Below, one piece after another: positions 7,738 through 16,619 of a stretch of DNA of 51,792 nucleotides. A model generated the notes under the pieces. That model searched no databases, had not been told where the DNA came from, and was given only the letters and a program-made list of their open reading frames with translations. The translations under genes were made by a program, and so were the position numbers. Positions within the stretch are counted from its first letter, which is position 1; every line of letters begins with the position of its first letter. Source of the stretch: Prevotellaceae bacterium UBA1710 (lineage in GTDB: Bacteria > Bacteroidota > Bacteroidia > Bacteroidales > Bacteroidaceae); NCBI GenBank assembly GCA_002317355.1, contig DCJC01000004.1, positions 1-51,792 of the forward strand, given 5' to 3'.

Positions 7738-9090
7738 ATGAACAATCAACTTCCAGTCCTTCTGCTTACTGGTTACTTAGGCAGTGGTAAGACAACTCTT
7801 CTCAATAGAATCCTATCAAATGAGCGTGGTATCAAATTTGCTGTTATCGTGAATGATATCGGTGAGGTGAATATCGATGCTGACTTGATTCAGAAGGGTG
7901 GCGTTGTTGGTCAGCAGGACGATTCTCTCGTTGCCCTGCAGAATGGTTGTATCTGCTGTACCCTTAAAATGGATCTCGTTCAGCAGATTGCAGACATCAC
8001 AGCTATGCAGAAGTTCGACTACCTCGTTATCGAGGCAAGCGGTATCTGTGAGCCTCAGCCTATTGCTCAGACCATCTGCTCTATTCCTCAGATGGAAGAG
8101 AAGTATTGGAAGAATGGTATGGCTCGTCTCGATTGTATCGTGAGTGTTGTTGATGCTCTCAGAATGCGCGATGAGTTTGGTGGCGGTCTCGACCTCCTTC
8201 GTCAGAATATCGAGGAAGAGGATATCGAGAACCTCGTTATCCAGCAGATTGAGTTCTGTAACATCGTGCTTCTCAATAAGGCAGCAGAGGTTTCAAAGGA
8301 AGAACTCGGTCGCCTTCGCGAGATTATCAAGGGACTCCAGCCAAAGGCAGAAATCATAGAGTGTAACTATGGCGATGTAGAACTATCTAAGATTCTCAAC
8401 ACCGAGATGTTCGACTTCAACGAGACAGTAACATCTGCCACATGGGTTTCTGAGGTAGAAAAACATCTTGACGAAATGGAAGATGACGATGAAGACGAAG
8501 ATGAACACGATCATCATCATGAGCATCACCACGACCATGAGCATTGTGAGCATCATCACCATCATGACCATGACGATGAAGATGAACACGAACATCACCA
8601 CCACCATCATCATGACCACGATCATGAGCACGATGAGCATTGTGAGCATCATCACGGAGGTGAGTGCACTTGTGGTTGCGGTCATCATCACCACCATCAT
8701 AATGAGGAAACTGGTGAGGCAGAGGAATATGGCATTGGTACTTATGTCTATGTGGCTCGTCGTCCAATGGATATCACACGCTTCGATGAGTTCGTTGCCC
8801 GCCGTTGGCCAAAGTGCGTTATCCGTACAAAGGGAATGTGCTATTTCGCTGATGAACAGCATATCTGCTACGTATTCGAGCAGGCAGGTAAGCAGGTAAA
8901 CCTCAGAAACGCAGGTCAGTGGTATGCTACTATGCCAGCAGATGAGTTCCAGCAGTTCGTTGAGCAGAATCCAGATGTGCTTCGCGACTGGGATGACATC
9001 TATGGTGACCGTATGCAGAAACTCGTATTCATCGGTCAGCATCTTGACAGAAAGCTCATCAAGGCAGAGCTTGATGCGTGCCTGGTTTAA
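7738..9090 (+). CDS. CobW/Zng1-type metal chaperone GTPase with a His-rich insert
   Basis: A 450-residue COG0523 G3E-family GTPase. It has Walker A GYLGSGKTTLLNRIL (residues 12-26), the metal-binding CxCC motif in NGCICCTLKMDL, the switch-region EASGICEPQPI and NK in VLLNKAAEVS. Between the GTPase and the CobW C-terminal domain (about residues 250-325) is an Asp/Glu/His-rich tract with runs such as HHHHHHHDHDHEHDEHCEHH and a CTCGCG cysteine cluster. Members insert zinc or other metals into client proteins; the His tract suggests zinc or nickel storage or sensing, which is inference. Its own promoter is at 7683-7712. The repetitive CAT/CAC/GAT codons create long open antisense and shifted frames that are not genes. 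Confidence 0.92.
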   Translation: MNNQLPVLLLTGYLGSGKTTLLNRILSNERGIKFAVIVNDIGEVNIDADLIQKGGVVGQQDDSLVALQNGCICCTLKMDLVQQIADITAMQKFDYLVIEASGICEPQPIAQTICSIPQMEEKYWKNGMARLDCIVSVVDALRMRDEFGGGLDLLRQNIEEEDIENLVIQQIEFCNIVLLNKAAEVSKEELGRLREIIKGLQPKAEIIECNYGDVELSKILNTEMFDFNETVTSATWVSEVEKHLDEMEDDDEDEDEHDHHHEHHHDHEHCEHHHHHDHDDEDEHEHHHHHHHDHDHEHDEHCEHHHGGECTCGCGHHHHHHNEETGEAEEYGIGTYVYVARRPMDITRFDEFVARRWPKCVIRTKGMCYFADEQHICYVFEQAGKQVNLRNAGQWYATMPADEFQQFVEQNPDVLRDWDDIYGDRMQKLVFIGQHLDRKLIKAELDACLV

Positions 9091-9092
9091 GG

Positions 9093-9162
9093 CCTCTCCC
9101 CCCGTCCTGACACATACTCCGATGTTATTAACATCGGACTTCCCCCATAGGGAGGGAGCCGG
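9093..9162 (+). terminator. Double hairpin after the CobW gene
   Basis: The perfect stem CCGATGTT (9119-9126) / AACATCGG (9130-9137) sits inside an outer CTCCCCC/GGGAGGGAG pairing, immediately after the CobW stop. The same ACATACTCCGATGTTAT word recurs inverted near 51104-51125, so this is a dispersed intergenic repeat that may act as a terminator. Confidence 0.5.
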
Positions 9163-9204
9163 TTTAATCATAGCCTTTCAATAAATATAATATCTATAGT
9201 TTCG

Positions 9205-9951
9205 ATGTTGGAACTTAAAAACCTCAAAATCGTTCTCTCGCAGGCTGATCTTGCGAAGATACCTCAGCAGAAGACATTGATAAACACAATCAATGCCTTC
9301 AGCTATAACAATGCGCAGGAAGATAGTCTCTTTGCAGAGGCTCTCAGAAATGGCGACTACCTCATTCCTGACGGAGCGAGTATAGTGAAGGCGTGCCGTA
9401 AGATAAAGGCAAAGTGTCAGCCGATTGAGCGTATTGCAGGTTGGGATCTATTTGTCTTTGAGATGAACAGTCTTAATGAGCGAAGCCGCAAGGCTATGGC
9501 AGATGGTGGTACTAAACTGAAGGTTATGTTCATGGGTTCTTCAGAAAAGGTGCTGTCACTCATTCGTGAGCGTGCTGCCAAGGAATACCCAAGCCTTGAG
9601 GTTGCAACATATTCCCCACCCTACAAGCCTGAGTTCTCGGAAGAAGACAGCAACGCTATCATCAATGCCATCAATAGTGAGAATCCTGATCTCCTGTGGA
9701 TTGGCATGACTGCTCCAAAGCAGGAGAAATGGACATATTCTCATTGGGACAGACTCAACATCCATTGTCACGTAGGTACGATTGGTGCTGTGTTTGATTT
9801 CTTCGCCGGAACAGCAAAGCGAGCTCCTCTTTGGTGGCAGAAGCATTCCCTCGAATGGCTCTACCGCCTCATCATCGAGCCTCGCAGAATGTGGAGAAGA
9901 TATATAATAGGTAACGTGAGATTCCTTTGGCTTATAAGTAAGGAGAAATAG
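9205..9951 (+). CDS. WecG/TagA/CpsF family glycosyltransferase
   Basis: A 248-residue GT26-family enzyme. Visible features are DGASIVKACRKIKA with the DG(A/M)xIV motif, LKVMFMGSSEKVLSLIRERA (nucleotide-sugar domain), PDLLWIGMTAPKQEKW, and the conserved GTIGAVFDFFAGTAKRAPLW followed by LEWLYRLIIEPRRMWRRYI. Family members transfer N-acetyl-mannosaminyl or related sugars to lipid-linked acceptors at the cytoplasmic membrane face, in teichoic acid, capsule or enterobacterial common antigen synthesis. Its role here is probably in surface polysaccharide or lipid-linked glycan assembly, but no other polysaccharide genes are adjacent. Upstream is a hairpin repeat; downstream is the inositol monophosphatase family gene. 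Confidence 0.9.
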   Translation: MLELKNLKIVLSQADLAKIPQQKTLINTINAFSYNNAQEDSLFAEALRNGDYLIPDGASIVKACRKIKAKCQPIERIAGWDLFVFEMNSLNERSRKAMADGGTKLKVMFMGSSEKVLSLIRERAAKEYPSLEVATYSPPYKPEFSEEDSNAIINAINSENPDLLWIGMTAPKQEKWTYSHWDRLNIHCHVGTIGAVFDFFAGTAKRAPLWWQKHSLEWLYRLIIEPRRMWRRYIIGNVRFLWLISKEK

Positions 9952-9964
9952 ACCCACCCCCTTC

Positions 9965-9985
9965 CCCCTCCCGTAAAGGGAGGGG
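9965..9985 (+). terminator. CCCCTCCC/GGGAGGGG hairpin after the glycosyltransferase
   Basis: A perfect 8 bp stem with a 5-base GTAAA loop, 13 bases after the stop. It lacks a T run and belongs to the recurring G-rich hairpin family. Confidence 0.45.
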
Positions 9986-10051
9986 AGTAGTTACCATTAG
10001 GTTCGGAGGGAGAAACCTTTTGTTATAAAATGGCGTAAACAACCTATTGAT

Positions 10052-10819
10052 ATGAACATCAACACACTCATCGACATAGTCAAAGAGGCATCAAAGATGA
10101 TGCTTCCTGATAATTTTGAAATCACACAGAAAGATGGGTTCTCTAATATCGTGACCTCTTCAGATCTCGCCGTACAGGAGTTCCTGTGCAAGCAACTATC
10201 TGAGGCGCTTCCTGGTTCTGGATTCATCTGCGAGGAAGAGGACATCAACGATGCTTCTCACGAGTACACTTGGATCATAGACCCTATCGACGGCACGGCT
10301 AACTACGCTCGTGGTGTTGGTCAATGTGCTATCTGCGTAGGACTCAAGCACAACGGTCACATGGAGATGAGTGTGGTCTATCTGCCTCGTACCAACGAAC
10401 TCTTCCATGCTGAATATGGCAAGGGAGCATTCCTAAACGGTAAGCAGATTCATGTTTCTGATCGTCCTTTCCAGAATGGAATCATGTGCACCGCTCTTGC
10501 CGTTTATCACAAGGAGTATGCTAAGGTTTGTTCAGACATTATCCTTGACACCTTCATGCAATGTAATGATATTCGTCGCTTTGGTGCTGCCGCTCCTGAA
10601 CTTTGCTATATAGCAATGGGCAGATGTGAACTCTATTTCGAGTATCTCCTTTCTCCATGGGATTATGCAGCCGCTTCTCTTATTCTTACAGAAGCTGGAG
10701 GTTGTCTATGCGACCTTCAAGGCAAGCCTCTTACTTGCATAAATCCATCAGGTGTTCTTGCTGCAAACACCAAAGACAACCTCAACAAACTTGTGGATAT
10801 CGTTAACAAGCACATCTAA
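10052..10819 (+). CDS. Inositol monophosphatase family protein
   Basis: A 255-residue Mg-dependent phosphatase of the IMPase/CysQ superfamily. The metal-binding motifs are present in order: EEED (about residue 66-69), the DPIDGTANYARG signature (about 81-92) and WDYAAASLILTEAGG (about 207-221). Substrates in this superfamily include inositol monophosphate, PAP and fructose-1,6-bisphosphate; the sequence alone does not decide between them. Soluble, no signal. A strong terminator follows, so transcription probably ends here. Confidence 0.9.
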   Translation: MNINTLIDIVKEASKMMLPDNFEITQKDGFSNIVTSSDLAVQEFLCKQLSEALPGSGFICEEEDINDASHEYTWIIDPIDGTANYARGVGQCAICVGLKHNGHMEMSVVYLPRTNELFHAEYGKGAFLNGKQIHVSDRPFQNGIMCTALAVYHKEYAKVCSDIILDTFMQCNDIRRFGAAAPELCYIAMGRCELYFEYLLSPWDYAAASLILTEAGGCLCDLQGKPLTCINPSGVLAANTKDNLNKLVDIVNKHI

Positions 10820-10860
10820 AGCAAAGACGTTAACTACTTATTAATCAACATTGTAGAAAT

Positions 10861-10912
10861 CTGACATTTGTCTGACATCAACTTATCAGACAAGTGTCAG
10901 GTTCTTTTTTTT
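10861..10912 (+). terminator. Intrinsic terminator after the IMPase gene
   Basis: A 15 bp stem (10861-10875 / 10886-10900, one G-U type mismatch, CTGACA...TGTCAG) with a 10-base loop is followed by GTTCTTTTTTTT. A textbook Rho-independent terminator. Confidence 0.85.
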
Positions 10913-10933
10913 GATGACTCGTCATTATTACCT

Positions 10934-10941
10934 ACCTTTGC
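10934..10941 (+). promoter_or_regulatory. Promoter -7 box for the DUF2723 gene
   Basis: TACCTTTG followed by CACG, 12 bases before the ATG at 10954. The leader would be very short. Confidence 0.6.
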
Positions 10942-10953
10942 ACGAAAAAAGCA

Positions 10954-13900
10954 ATGAAACATTACAAAGTCATCAACAATGCTATTGGTTGGGTGGTATT
11001 TCTGATAGCCGCCTTCACCTATTGTTCTACCGTTGAGCCAACGGCAAGTTACTGGGATTGCCCAGAATTCATTTCTTCTGCTTACTTACTCGAAATCGGG
11101 CATCCACCAGGTGCACCATTCTTTATGCTTATGGGGAATCTGTTCACTCAGTTTGCCAGCGATGCAAGTCAGGTGGCAAAGATGGTAAACATAATGAATG
11201 CCTTACTAAGTGCCGGATGTATTCTGTTCCTCTTCTGGAGTATAACACATCTTACTAAGGCATTAGTCCTTAATAATCAAGAAGCACCATCAGCCATACA
11301 GACTTTCGCCATTATGTGTAGCGGAATAGCTGGTTCACTTATCTACACATGGTCAGACACCTTCTGGTTTTCCGCCGTTGAAGGTGAGGTTTACGCATTC
11401 TCAAGTTTCTTTACAGCCCTTGTCTTCTGGCTCATTCTGAAATGGGAAGAGAATGCCGATTCACCACGTTCTGACAAATGGATCGTACTTATCGCCTACC
11501 TCATAGGATTATCAATAGGTGTACATCTACTCAATCTGCTATGCATTCCATCCATTGTCTTCATCTGCTACTATAAGAAAGCCAAGCATCCAACTGCATG
11601 GGGATCGGTATTAATGCTTCTGCTTTCAATATTGCTCATTGCCTTCGTACTCTATGGTATTGTTCCGGGCATTGCAAAGATAGGCGGTTGGTTCGAACTT
11701 CTCTTTGTCAACGTATTTGGAATGCCATTCAACACAGGTTTACTCGTGTATATCGCATTACTTGCCATATCACTTACAATAGCCCTCAGACTCTCCAAAT
11801 GTCGTTGGATTACCACTTCCCTACTCTGCCTCACCATGATGCTTATCGGCTATGGATCGTATGCCGTAATCTTCATCCGCTCATGTGCCAATCCTATGAT
11901 GGACGAGAACTCACCTGACAATATCTTTGCTTTAGGAAGCTATCTCGGTAGAGAGCAATATGGGGATAAGCCTTTGATTTACGGACAAACATATTGTTCA
12001 GAACCAGAAATAACCACCGATGACAAAGGAAAACTAATCTATGCCACATCCAACAAAGGGACAATATATCGTCCCAAAGCATCATCTGACGGCAAGGATG
12101 AATATATCAATATCGGCAATCGCACGGAAATTAAATATCCATCCAACCAATGTATGCTATTCCCACGAATTCATAGCGACAGACACTCAGAGATGTACGA
12201 ACAATGGTTGGGCGAAACGCATAAGCATCCTGTGGATTACAATATCCCAGGACGCTATATGCCTGAAACGATAGAGATTCCAAGCATGGGCGATAATCTC
12301 AGATTCTTCTTCACCTATCAGTTGAATTTCATGTACTGGCGCTATTTCCTCTGGAACTTTGCAGGTCGTCAGAATGATATTCAAGGAAACGGATCATCAG
12401 AGCACGGCAACTGGCTATCGGGATTCTCATGGATTGACGATATGCGACTCGGAAATCAGTCATTGCTACCAACCGACCTCCGCAACAATAAAGGACACAA
12501 TGTCTTCTACTGCATGCCTCTACTTCTTGGTCTTATCGGCATTGCCTGGCAAGCATTCCGAGGAAAGAAAGGCAGACAACAACTCTTGGTTGTATCACTT
12601 CTGTTCTTCATGACAGGAATAGCCATTGTACTTTATGTAAATCAAACTCCTTGCGAACCACGTGAGCGCGACTATTCATACGCAGGTTCATTCTATGCCT
12701 TTGCCATCTGGTGCGGAATCGGTATTGCTGCGATCTTCGATCTTTTACAAAAACGGTTTACGTTCAAAACAAAGTCAAGCATCATAACCTTGGCATTACT
12801 CTTGTCAATTCCGACCCTCGCAATCCCTTTACAGATGGTTAGCCAGACATGGGATGATCACGACCGAAGCAACAGATACATGTGCAGGGATTTCGGGCAG
12901 AATTATCTTGAATCAACGGCTCAGAATGCAATATTATTTACAAATGGCGACAATGAGACATTCCCGCTTTGGTATAATCAGGAAACAGAAGGAAAACGAA
13001 CTGACGTTAGAGTTTGTAATCTTCAGTATCTGCAAACAAGTTGGTACATCGACCAGATGAAACGACCAGCATTTACTTCATCACCACTACCAATCCCATG
13101 GAGTCAAGAGCAATACATGGATGGTGTGAACGAATGGATTAGCGTGAATCCTGAGATTGCAGAGGGCATGAAGGTTTGTGATGCAATTATGCAAATCACC
13201 CAGCAAGACCCTGCACTCGCAAAACGACTTTGGGGCAATGATCCTTTTGAACTCACAACAGCAATTCGCAAGTTTGTTCTTAGGCAATACGAAGGGCTCA
13301 CTCCAGAAGAAAAGGAACTCGTAGAGCAAATTCCTATCTGCCTACCAAGTGATTCTCTTCATATCACCGTAGATAAGGAAACTGTAAGAAAGAGTGGAAT
13401 GAAGATTGTAGGAGAAATTCCTGATAGGATGGATATTGACCTTTCAAAAGAGCGACATATCACGAAAGCATTCCTTCTCGTACTCAACATGATAGGTGAA
13501 ACAAACTTCTCACGCCCTATATATTTCTCCTTGACATCAGGCGCTGACAGCTATGGGGAGTTATACCATTACTTCATTCAAGAAGGACTTGCATGGCGCA
13601 TCACTCCTTTCTACATCAAAGAGAACAAACAAGAATACGGCATTACCGAATGCATTTGTGATACCGAAAAGATGTATGACAATATGATGAACAAGTACAG
13701 ATACGGAAACACCTCTATGCCTGGCATCTATCTTGACGAAACCATATCTCGAATGTGCACTACACATCGTCGTTGTTTTGCAAAACTTGCCACTCAACTT
13801 ATCAAGGAAGGCAAAAAAGACAAGGCATTAAAGGTGTTGGAGCGTTGCGAAAAGGAAATCCCATCCTACAATCTACCATATTCATATTCAGAATGGTCCT

Positions 13901-14013
13901 TTGACATTGCCAATGCCTATCTGCAATGTGGAAGAAAAGACAAGGCAGAAAAGATTTACAATCAATTAGAAACCACCTATAACGAATACAAGAAATGGCA
14001 GCAAACAAAATAA
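10954..14013 (+). CDS. DUF2723 family polytopic membrane protein (TMEM260-like)
   Basis: A 1019-residue protein. The N-terminal half is polytopic, with about ten to twelve hydrophobic segments from residue 12 onward. It opens with the family motif EPTASYWDCPEFISSAYLL containing acidic residues E28, D35 and E38, where GT-C enzymes keep their catalytic acid, then GHPPGAPFF. A second conserved block, TPCEPRERDYSYAGSFYAFA, lies near residue 570. The last 70 residues look TPR-like (LKVLERCEKE, AEKIYNQLET). The eukaryotic relative TMEM260 is a protein O-mannosyltransferase; Bacteroidota members may act in envelope protein glycosylation, which is inference. The next gene overlaps its end by 19 bases. 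Confidence 0.9.
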   Translation: MKHYKVINNAIGWVVFLIAAFTYCSTVEPTASYWDCPEFISSAYLLEIGHPPGAPFFMLMGNLFTQFASDASQVAKMVNIMNALLSAGCILFLFWSITHLTKALVLNNQEAPSAIQTFAIMCSGIAGSLIYTWSDTFWFSAVEGEVYAFSSFFTALVFWLILKWEENADSPRSDKWIVLIAYLIGLSIGVHLLNLLCIPSIVFICYYKKAKHPTAWGSVLMLLLSILLIAFVLYGIVPGIAKIGGWFELLFVNVFGMPFNTGLLVYIALLAISLTIALRLSKCRWITTSLLCLTMMLIGYGSYAVIFIRSCANPMMDENSPDNIFALGSYLGREQYGDKPLIYGQTYCSEPEITTDDKGKLIYATSNKGTIYRPKASSDGKDEYINIGNRTEIKYPSNQCMLFPRIHSDRHSEMYEQWLGETHKHPVDYNIPGRYMPETIEIPSMGDNLRFFFTYQLNFMYWRYFLWNFAGRQNDIQGNGSSEHGNWLSGFSWIDDMRLGNQSLLPTDLRNNKGHNVFYCMPLLLGLIGIAWQAFRGKKGRQQLLVVSLLFFMTGIAIVLYVNQTPCEPRERDYSYAGSFYAFAIWCGIGIAAIFDLLQKRFTFKTKSSIITLALLLSIPTLAIPLQMVSQTWDDHDRSNRYMCRDFGQNYLESTAQNAILFTNGDNETFPLWYNQETEGKRTDVRVCNLQYLQTSWYIDQMKRPAFTSSPLPIPWSQEQYMDGVNEWISVNPEIAEGMKVCDAIMQITQQDPALAKRLWGNDPFELTTAIRKFVLRQYEGLTPEEKELVEQIPICLPSDSLHITVDKETVRKSGMKIVGEIPDRMDIDLSKERHITKAFLLVLNMIGETNFSRPIYFSLTSGADSYGELYHYFIQEGLAWRITPFYIKENKQEYGITECICDTEKMYDNMMNKYRYGNTSMPGIYLDETISRMCTTHRRCFAKLATQLIKEGKKDKALKVLERCEKEIPSYNLPYSYSEWSFDIANAYLQCGRKDKAEKIYNQLETTYNEYKKWQQTK

Positions 14014-14198
14014 ACTACATACTCATAGTGGTAGGTCTTGTGATAATTATCACAGGACTTACTCTCATGGCAGGAAAAGGCACTACAGAACAGGCTTTCA
14101 ACCCAGAGATTTTCAGTTACATACGAATAAAAGTTGCACCCGTAATATGCCTCTTCGGTTTTCTCTTCGAGATCTATGCTATCTTGAAGACAAACTAA
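13995..14198 (+). CDS. DUF3098 family small membrane protein
   Basis: A 67-residue protein with two hydrophobic helices, INYILIVVGLVIIITGLTLM (about 6-25) and VAPVICLFGFLFEIYAIL (about 47-64), joined by a short loop containing FNPEIFSYIRI. This pattern and length match DUF3098, common in Bacteroidota and of unknown function. Its ATG lies inside the last codons of the DUF2723 gene (19-base overlap in another frame), so the pair is translationally coupled and may work together in the inner membrane. Confidence 0.82.
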   Translation: MAANKINYILIVVGLVIIITGLTLMAGKGTTEQAFNPEIFSYIRIKVAPVICLFGFLFEIYAILKTN

Positions 14199-14289
14199 CG
14201 GCAGCTCGAAAATCCGAATTCCTCTCCAAACAAAAGACTTTCACCATCACAAAAAGAAGGATTTGTTTGGAGATGTTGAGAATATTCAT

Positions 14290-14297
14290 TATCTTTG
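14290..14297 (+). promoter_or_regulatory. Promoter -7 box for the GNAT gene
   Basis: TATCTTTG followed by CC, 36 bases before the ATG at 14333. It matches the TAnnTTTG consensus. Confidence 0.6.
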
Positions 14298-14332
14298 CCA
14301 TGAAGATAAAAAACTGAAATGATAAGACTGAT

Positions 14333-14842
14333 ATGGAAATAAGAATACTGACACCAACAGACAAGAAGGCTTTCTTTGAACTCTCATCTGCTGTGGTAAA
14401 AGCATTGAAGCACAAAGAATGGCTCATTCCGATGACAGAGGAAGAGGCTGATGTGACATTTGCAGAAGGCTCAACCGATGTCGTATTGGGTGGCTTTGCC
14501 GATGGCAGACTTGTCGCTACACTTGGACTATTCCATGACATAAGAGACTATGCCGACTATCTGCCAACCGAACTTCATGACATGAAAGGCGCTGAGATTG
14601 GAGAGGCTATGGTTGATCCAGAGATGCGCAGAGGTGGGTTGATGAACGAACTGTGGCAGGCACTGAAAGATGTAATAAAAAAACGTGACCTCGATTTCCT
14701 TCTTGCAACGGCTCACCCAGATAACATCAGCAATCATCTTATGCAGAAAGATAATTTCCAATTACATAAGGTGTTCGAAAGAAGAGGATACATAAGGAAT
14801 ATGTACTTGAAGGATATAAAACTCTTGACAAGCTCTTACTAG
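14333..14842 (+). CDS. GNAT family N-acetyltransferase
   Basis: A 169-residue protein with the GNAT layout: N-terminal MEIRILTPTDKKAFFELSS, a central strand (VLGGFADGRLVATLGL), the acetyl-CoA binding region AMVDPEMRRGGLMNELWQAL where RRGGLM stands for the QxxGxG/A loop, and a C-terminal ATAHPDNISNHLMQKDNFQ segment typical of motif B. Such enzymes transfer an acetyl group from acetyl-CoA to an amine; the substrate is unknown. Its last codons overlap a dispersed promoter repeat (TTGACAAGC at 14825), so the gene end may have been reshaped by that repeat. Confidence 0.82.
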   Translation: MEIRILTPTDKKAFFELSSAVVKALKHKEWLIPMTEEEADVTFAEGSTDVVLGGFADGRLVATLGLFHDIRDYADYLPTELHDMKGAEIGEAMVDPEMRRGGLMNELWQALKDVIKKRDLDFLLATAHPDNISNHLMQKDNFQLHKVFERRGYIRNMYLKDIKLLTSSY

Positions 14843-14920
14843 AATACTATCTTTGCACACAGAAACAGACTCTTATCTTCCTCTTACCTATGGTAAGAAA
14901 AAATAAGACATAACTCTATT
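14825..14920 (+). promoter_or_regulatory. Promoter-bearing dispersed repeat, copy 2
   Basis: TTGACAAGC at 14825 and TATCTTTG at 14848-14855 are 20 bases apart as in copies 1 and 3. A CTTACC-TAT-GGTAAG hairpin follows, but the CTTACGTGA repeats are degraded. The -35 side overlaps the GNAT stop codon. No convincing gene lies directly downstream. Confidence 0.5.
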
Positions 14921-15278
14921 TGTTTATATTCGAGGTATGAAAACACGCAATTGCAAACGTTTTCTCAAAATAACGCTATAACTGCTCATAATTGTGTTAT
15001 CAATACCATTCAACTCACTTATGCTTAAAAAAAATAAATAGAAGTCATGACATTAAAAATGGTAAGGTAGTATTTGTATACAAATCAACGTATGGAAGGC
15101 GACAAAGCACGTCAAATTTCCACCGCAATACCATTGAAGCAAATGGGGATTACTGCTATTATTATGACCAAAGAAGAATTTTTAGAATTATTGTCTTGCC
15201 GCTAATCGAGTGCAAGCAGTCTGTAGATTAACCCTAAATAAGAATCACAATTGAACTGCACAGGAAGAGCAACCGTTG
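14921..15278 (+). other. Gene-poor stretch with a possible 37-codon ORF
   Basis: No recognised gene. The best candidate is 15092-15205, 37 codons starting MEGDKARQISTAIPLKQMG and ending LELLSCR. It has an in-frame stop just upstream and no clear promoter. It could be a remnant of a larger gene. Otherwise AT-rich sequence. Confidence 0.3.
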
Positions 15279-15380
15279 ATCCTTCGCTATGACAAGGGGG
15301 TAAACTCAGTGAAGCTCCGTTCTATAAGCGAACAGGAAGCGAACCTTCACTGAGTTTACCCCCTAAACATAACGAAGGAT
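15279..15380. repeat. Hairpin repeat element, copy 2
   Basis: The outer arms ATCCTTCGCTATG (from 15279) and CATAACGAAGGAT (to 15380) pair apart from one mismatch. The inner arms GGGGGTAAACTCAGTGAA (15296-15313) and its complement (15346-15363) pair perfectly around 32 bases. Same orientation as copy 3 at 16827. Confidence 0.8.
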
Positions 15381-15436
15381 TTCCCTTGCAGATGCATTAG
15401 TGCCGTGGTTGTGTATGGAAAATTCAGCAAAGAAAT

Positions 15437-15467
15437 TTGGAGGTATAAGAAATTGTTCGTATCTTTG
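15437..15467 (+). promoter_or_regulatory. Promoter of the frameshifted ORF and lipoprotein pair
   Basis: TTG at 15437-15439 and TATCTTTG at 15460-15467 are 20 bases apart, 17 bases before the ATG at 15484. The surrounding TTTGGAGGT...AGAAA resembles the promoter at 36699-36730. Confidence 0.65.
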
Positions 15468-15483
15468 CCAAAAATTGAACAAA

Positions 15484-15761
15484 ATGGTTAATGGACGCAT
15501 CGACAAATTTCACGGAATGGTCTAGCAGAAAACTTATCTAAACAGGATGAATTTCAAAATATTAGTATATTTGCTCCTTCAGATGCTGTAGTTATTCATC
15601 CTGATGGATCGGTTTCTATAGATAACAATGGCGTTTGGCGTGAATATATAAATGGAGAAATTGTAAATGAATATTCTGGGAACACTGTCCCTGGAACGCA
15701 AGAATTTAATTCATCTAATTTTTGGGAGAAAGCACCTCAATATCCATATTGGCAGAAATGA
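15484..15761 (+). pseudogene. Small ORF of about 92 codons broken by one frameshift
   Basis: The ATG frame reads MVNGRIDKFHGMV and stops at TAG (15523). A frame one base away is open and protein-like from about 15524 to 15761 (AENLSKQDEF, then PSDAVVIHPDGSVSIDNNG, then VWREYINGEIVNEYSG, ending APQYPYWQK). Restoring one base at GTC-TAG joins both parts to about 92 residues. The stop at 15759-15761 overlaps the lipoprotein ATG as ATGA, and a good promoter precedes the ATG, both signs of a real gene. I do not recognise the family. A small effector or toxin-like partner to the lipoprotein is possible but unproven. It could also be a sequencing error. Confidence 0.5.
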
Positions 15762-16507
15762 GAAAAAACATATTAACAGTTTTGCTGCTATTGTCTTTAC
15801 AATTGGCAGGATGTACAAATAATGTACAACAAATCAAGTCAAAAGATGACTATAAATATACAGACCATAATATTGACGAGGGCACAAAAATGAATTGTGT
15901 CGATTATAAGTTATGCTCTAAGAAAATTGAAAGTCTCATAAAATTTCCAGACACCAAACATTTTCATGAGTTAATTGATGAATTTATTAACGCAGATGTG
16001 TATTCTGAATCATTATTATATTGTTTAGTTGCCGCAAACAAATTAGGGATAGATGAAGCCAAAATACGAGTTGCGAGTTGCCTTTCCGAATCGTTAAGCA
16101 ATCCCAATGTGGGGAAAAACTCAAAGGAATTGTCTTTGGAGTATTTGAAAAAATGGGAATCAAGTACTAAACATAAAAGAGGCAAACAAATCATCGAACG
16201 TTTCAAATCATTACCAAAGAATGATACACTAATTAGTATTCCTACAATAAACCATAAAAGTCCCGAAATACAACTTTTGAAAACAAGTAGTCTTAAAGGG
16301 AATGTTGAAGATTACAAAAAGCTAAAAGAGAAAATGTATAATGATGAGATGTATGTCTTCTTGTTATATTATGCATATATAATGGCTGATAGATACTCTT
16401 ATGTACCAGCAAAAAAAGACATTATAGATATAATTAATCGTTTTTTTTGTGAACATAATTTAGGAGACGTAGACGATGACACAAAAAAAATATACGAATA
16501 CTTATAG
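15758..16507 (+). CDS. Lipoprotein of unknown function
   Basis: A 249-residue protein with a lipoprotein signal: MRKNILTVLLLLSLQLAGC, lipobox LAGC, Cys at residue 19. The mature part is Lys/Ser-rich and mostly helical by eye, with SEL1-like or TPR-like helices (EAKIRVASCLSESLSNPN; EYLKKWESS; LYYAYIMADRYSYVPAKKD). The start at 15758 is chosen because the lipobox fits only that start and because it overlaps the preceding stop (ATGA). The neighbourhood is AT-richer than the flanks and is bounded by two hairpin repeats, which suggests an acquired cassette. An immunity or envelope role would be speculation. Confidence 0.7.
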   Translation: MRKNILTVLLLLSLQLAGCTNNVQQIKSKDDYKYTDHNIDEGTKMNCVDYKLCSKKIESLIKFPDTKHFHELIDEFINADVYSESLLYCLVAANKLGIDEAKIRVASCLSESLSNPNVGKNSKELSLEYLKKWESSTKHKRGKQIIERFKSLPKNDTLISIPTINHKSPEIQLLKTSSLKGNVEDYKKLKEKMYNDEMYVFLLYYAYIMADRYSYVPAKKDIIDIINRFFCEHNLGDVDDDTKKIYEYL

Positions 16508-16593
16508 ATTCTATATTGACGGAAATTCTATAAATTAACTCGTTAATAATTATATGATTAGGCTGATGTTTCAATAAGACGTCGTACCTTTTT

Positions 16594-16619
16594 GATAAAA
16601 AAACGAGGACTCGGTCCTC
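16594..16619 (-). terminator. Hairpin with U run on the minus strand
   Basis: GAGGAC-TCG-GTCCTC (16605-16619) is followed, on the minus strand, by GTTTTTTT. It would stop leftward transcription coming from galE. 16508-17099 holds no gene: also a TTACAGCGA/TCGCTGTAA inverted repeat (about 16665-16707) and the hairpin repeat copy 3. Confidence 0.5.

Noticed and set aside
8383..9171. Long minus-strand frame with many Met/Val residues
   Set aside because: It is the antisense of the His-rich CobW tract; CAT/CAC repeats give open frames in all phases.
14992..15231. 79-codon frame with alternative start
   Set aside because: Amino-acid composition is poor and start is not ATG; a shorter 37-codon frame in the same place is only marginally better.
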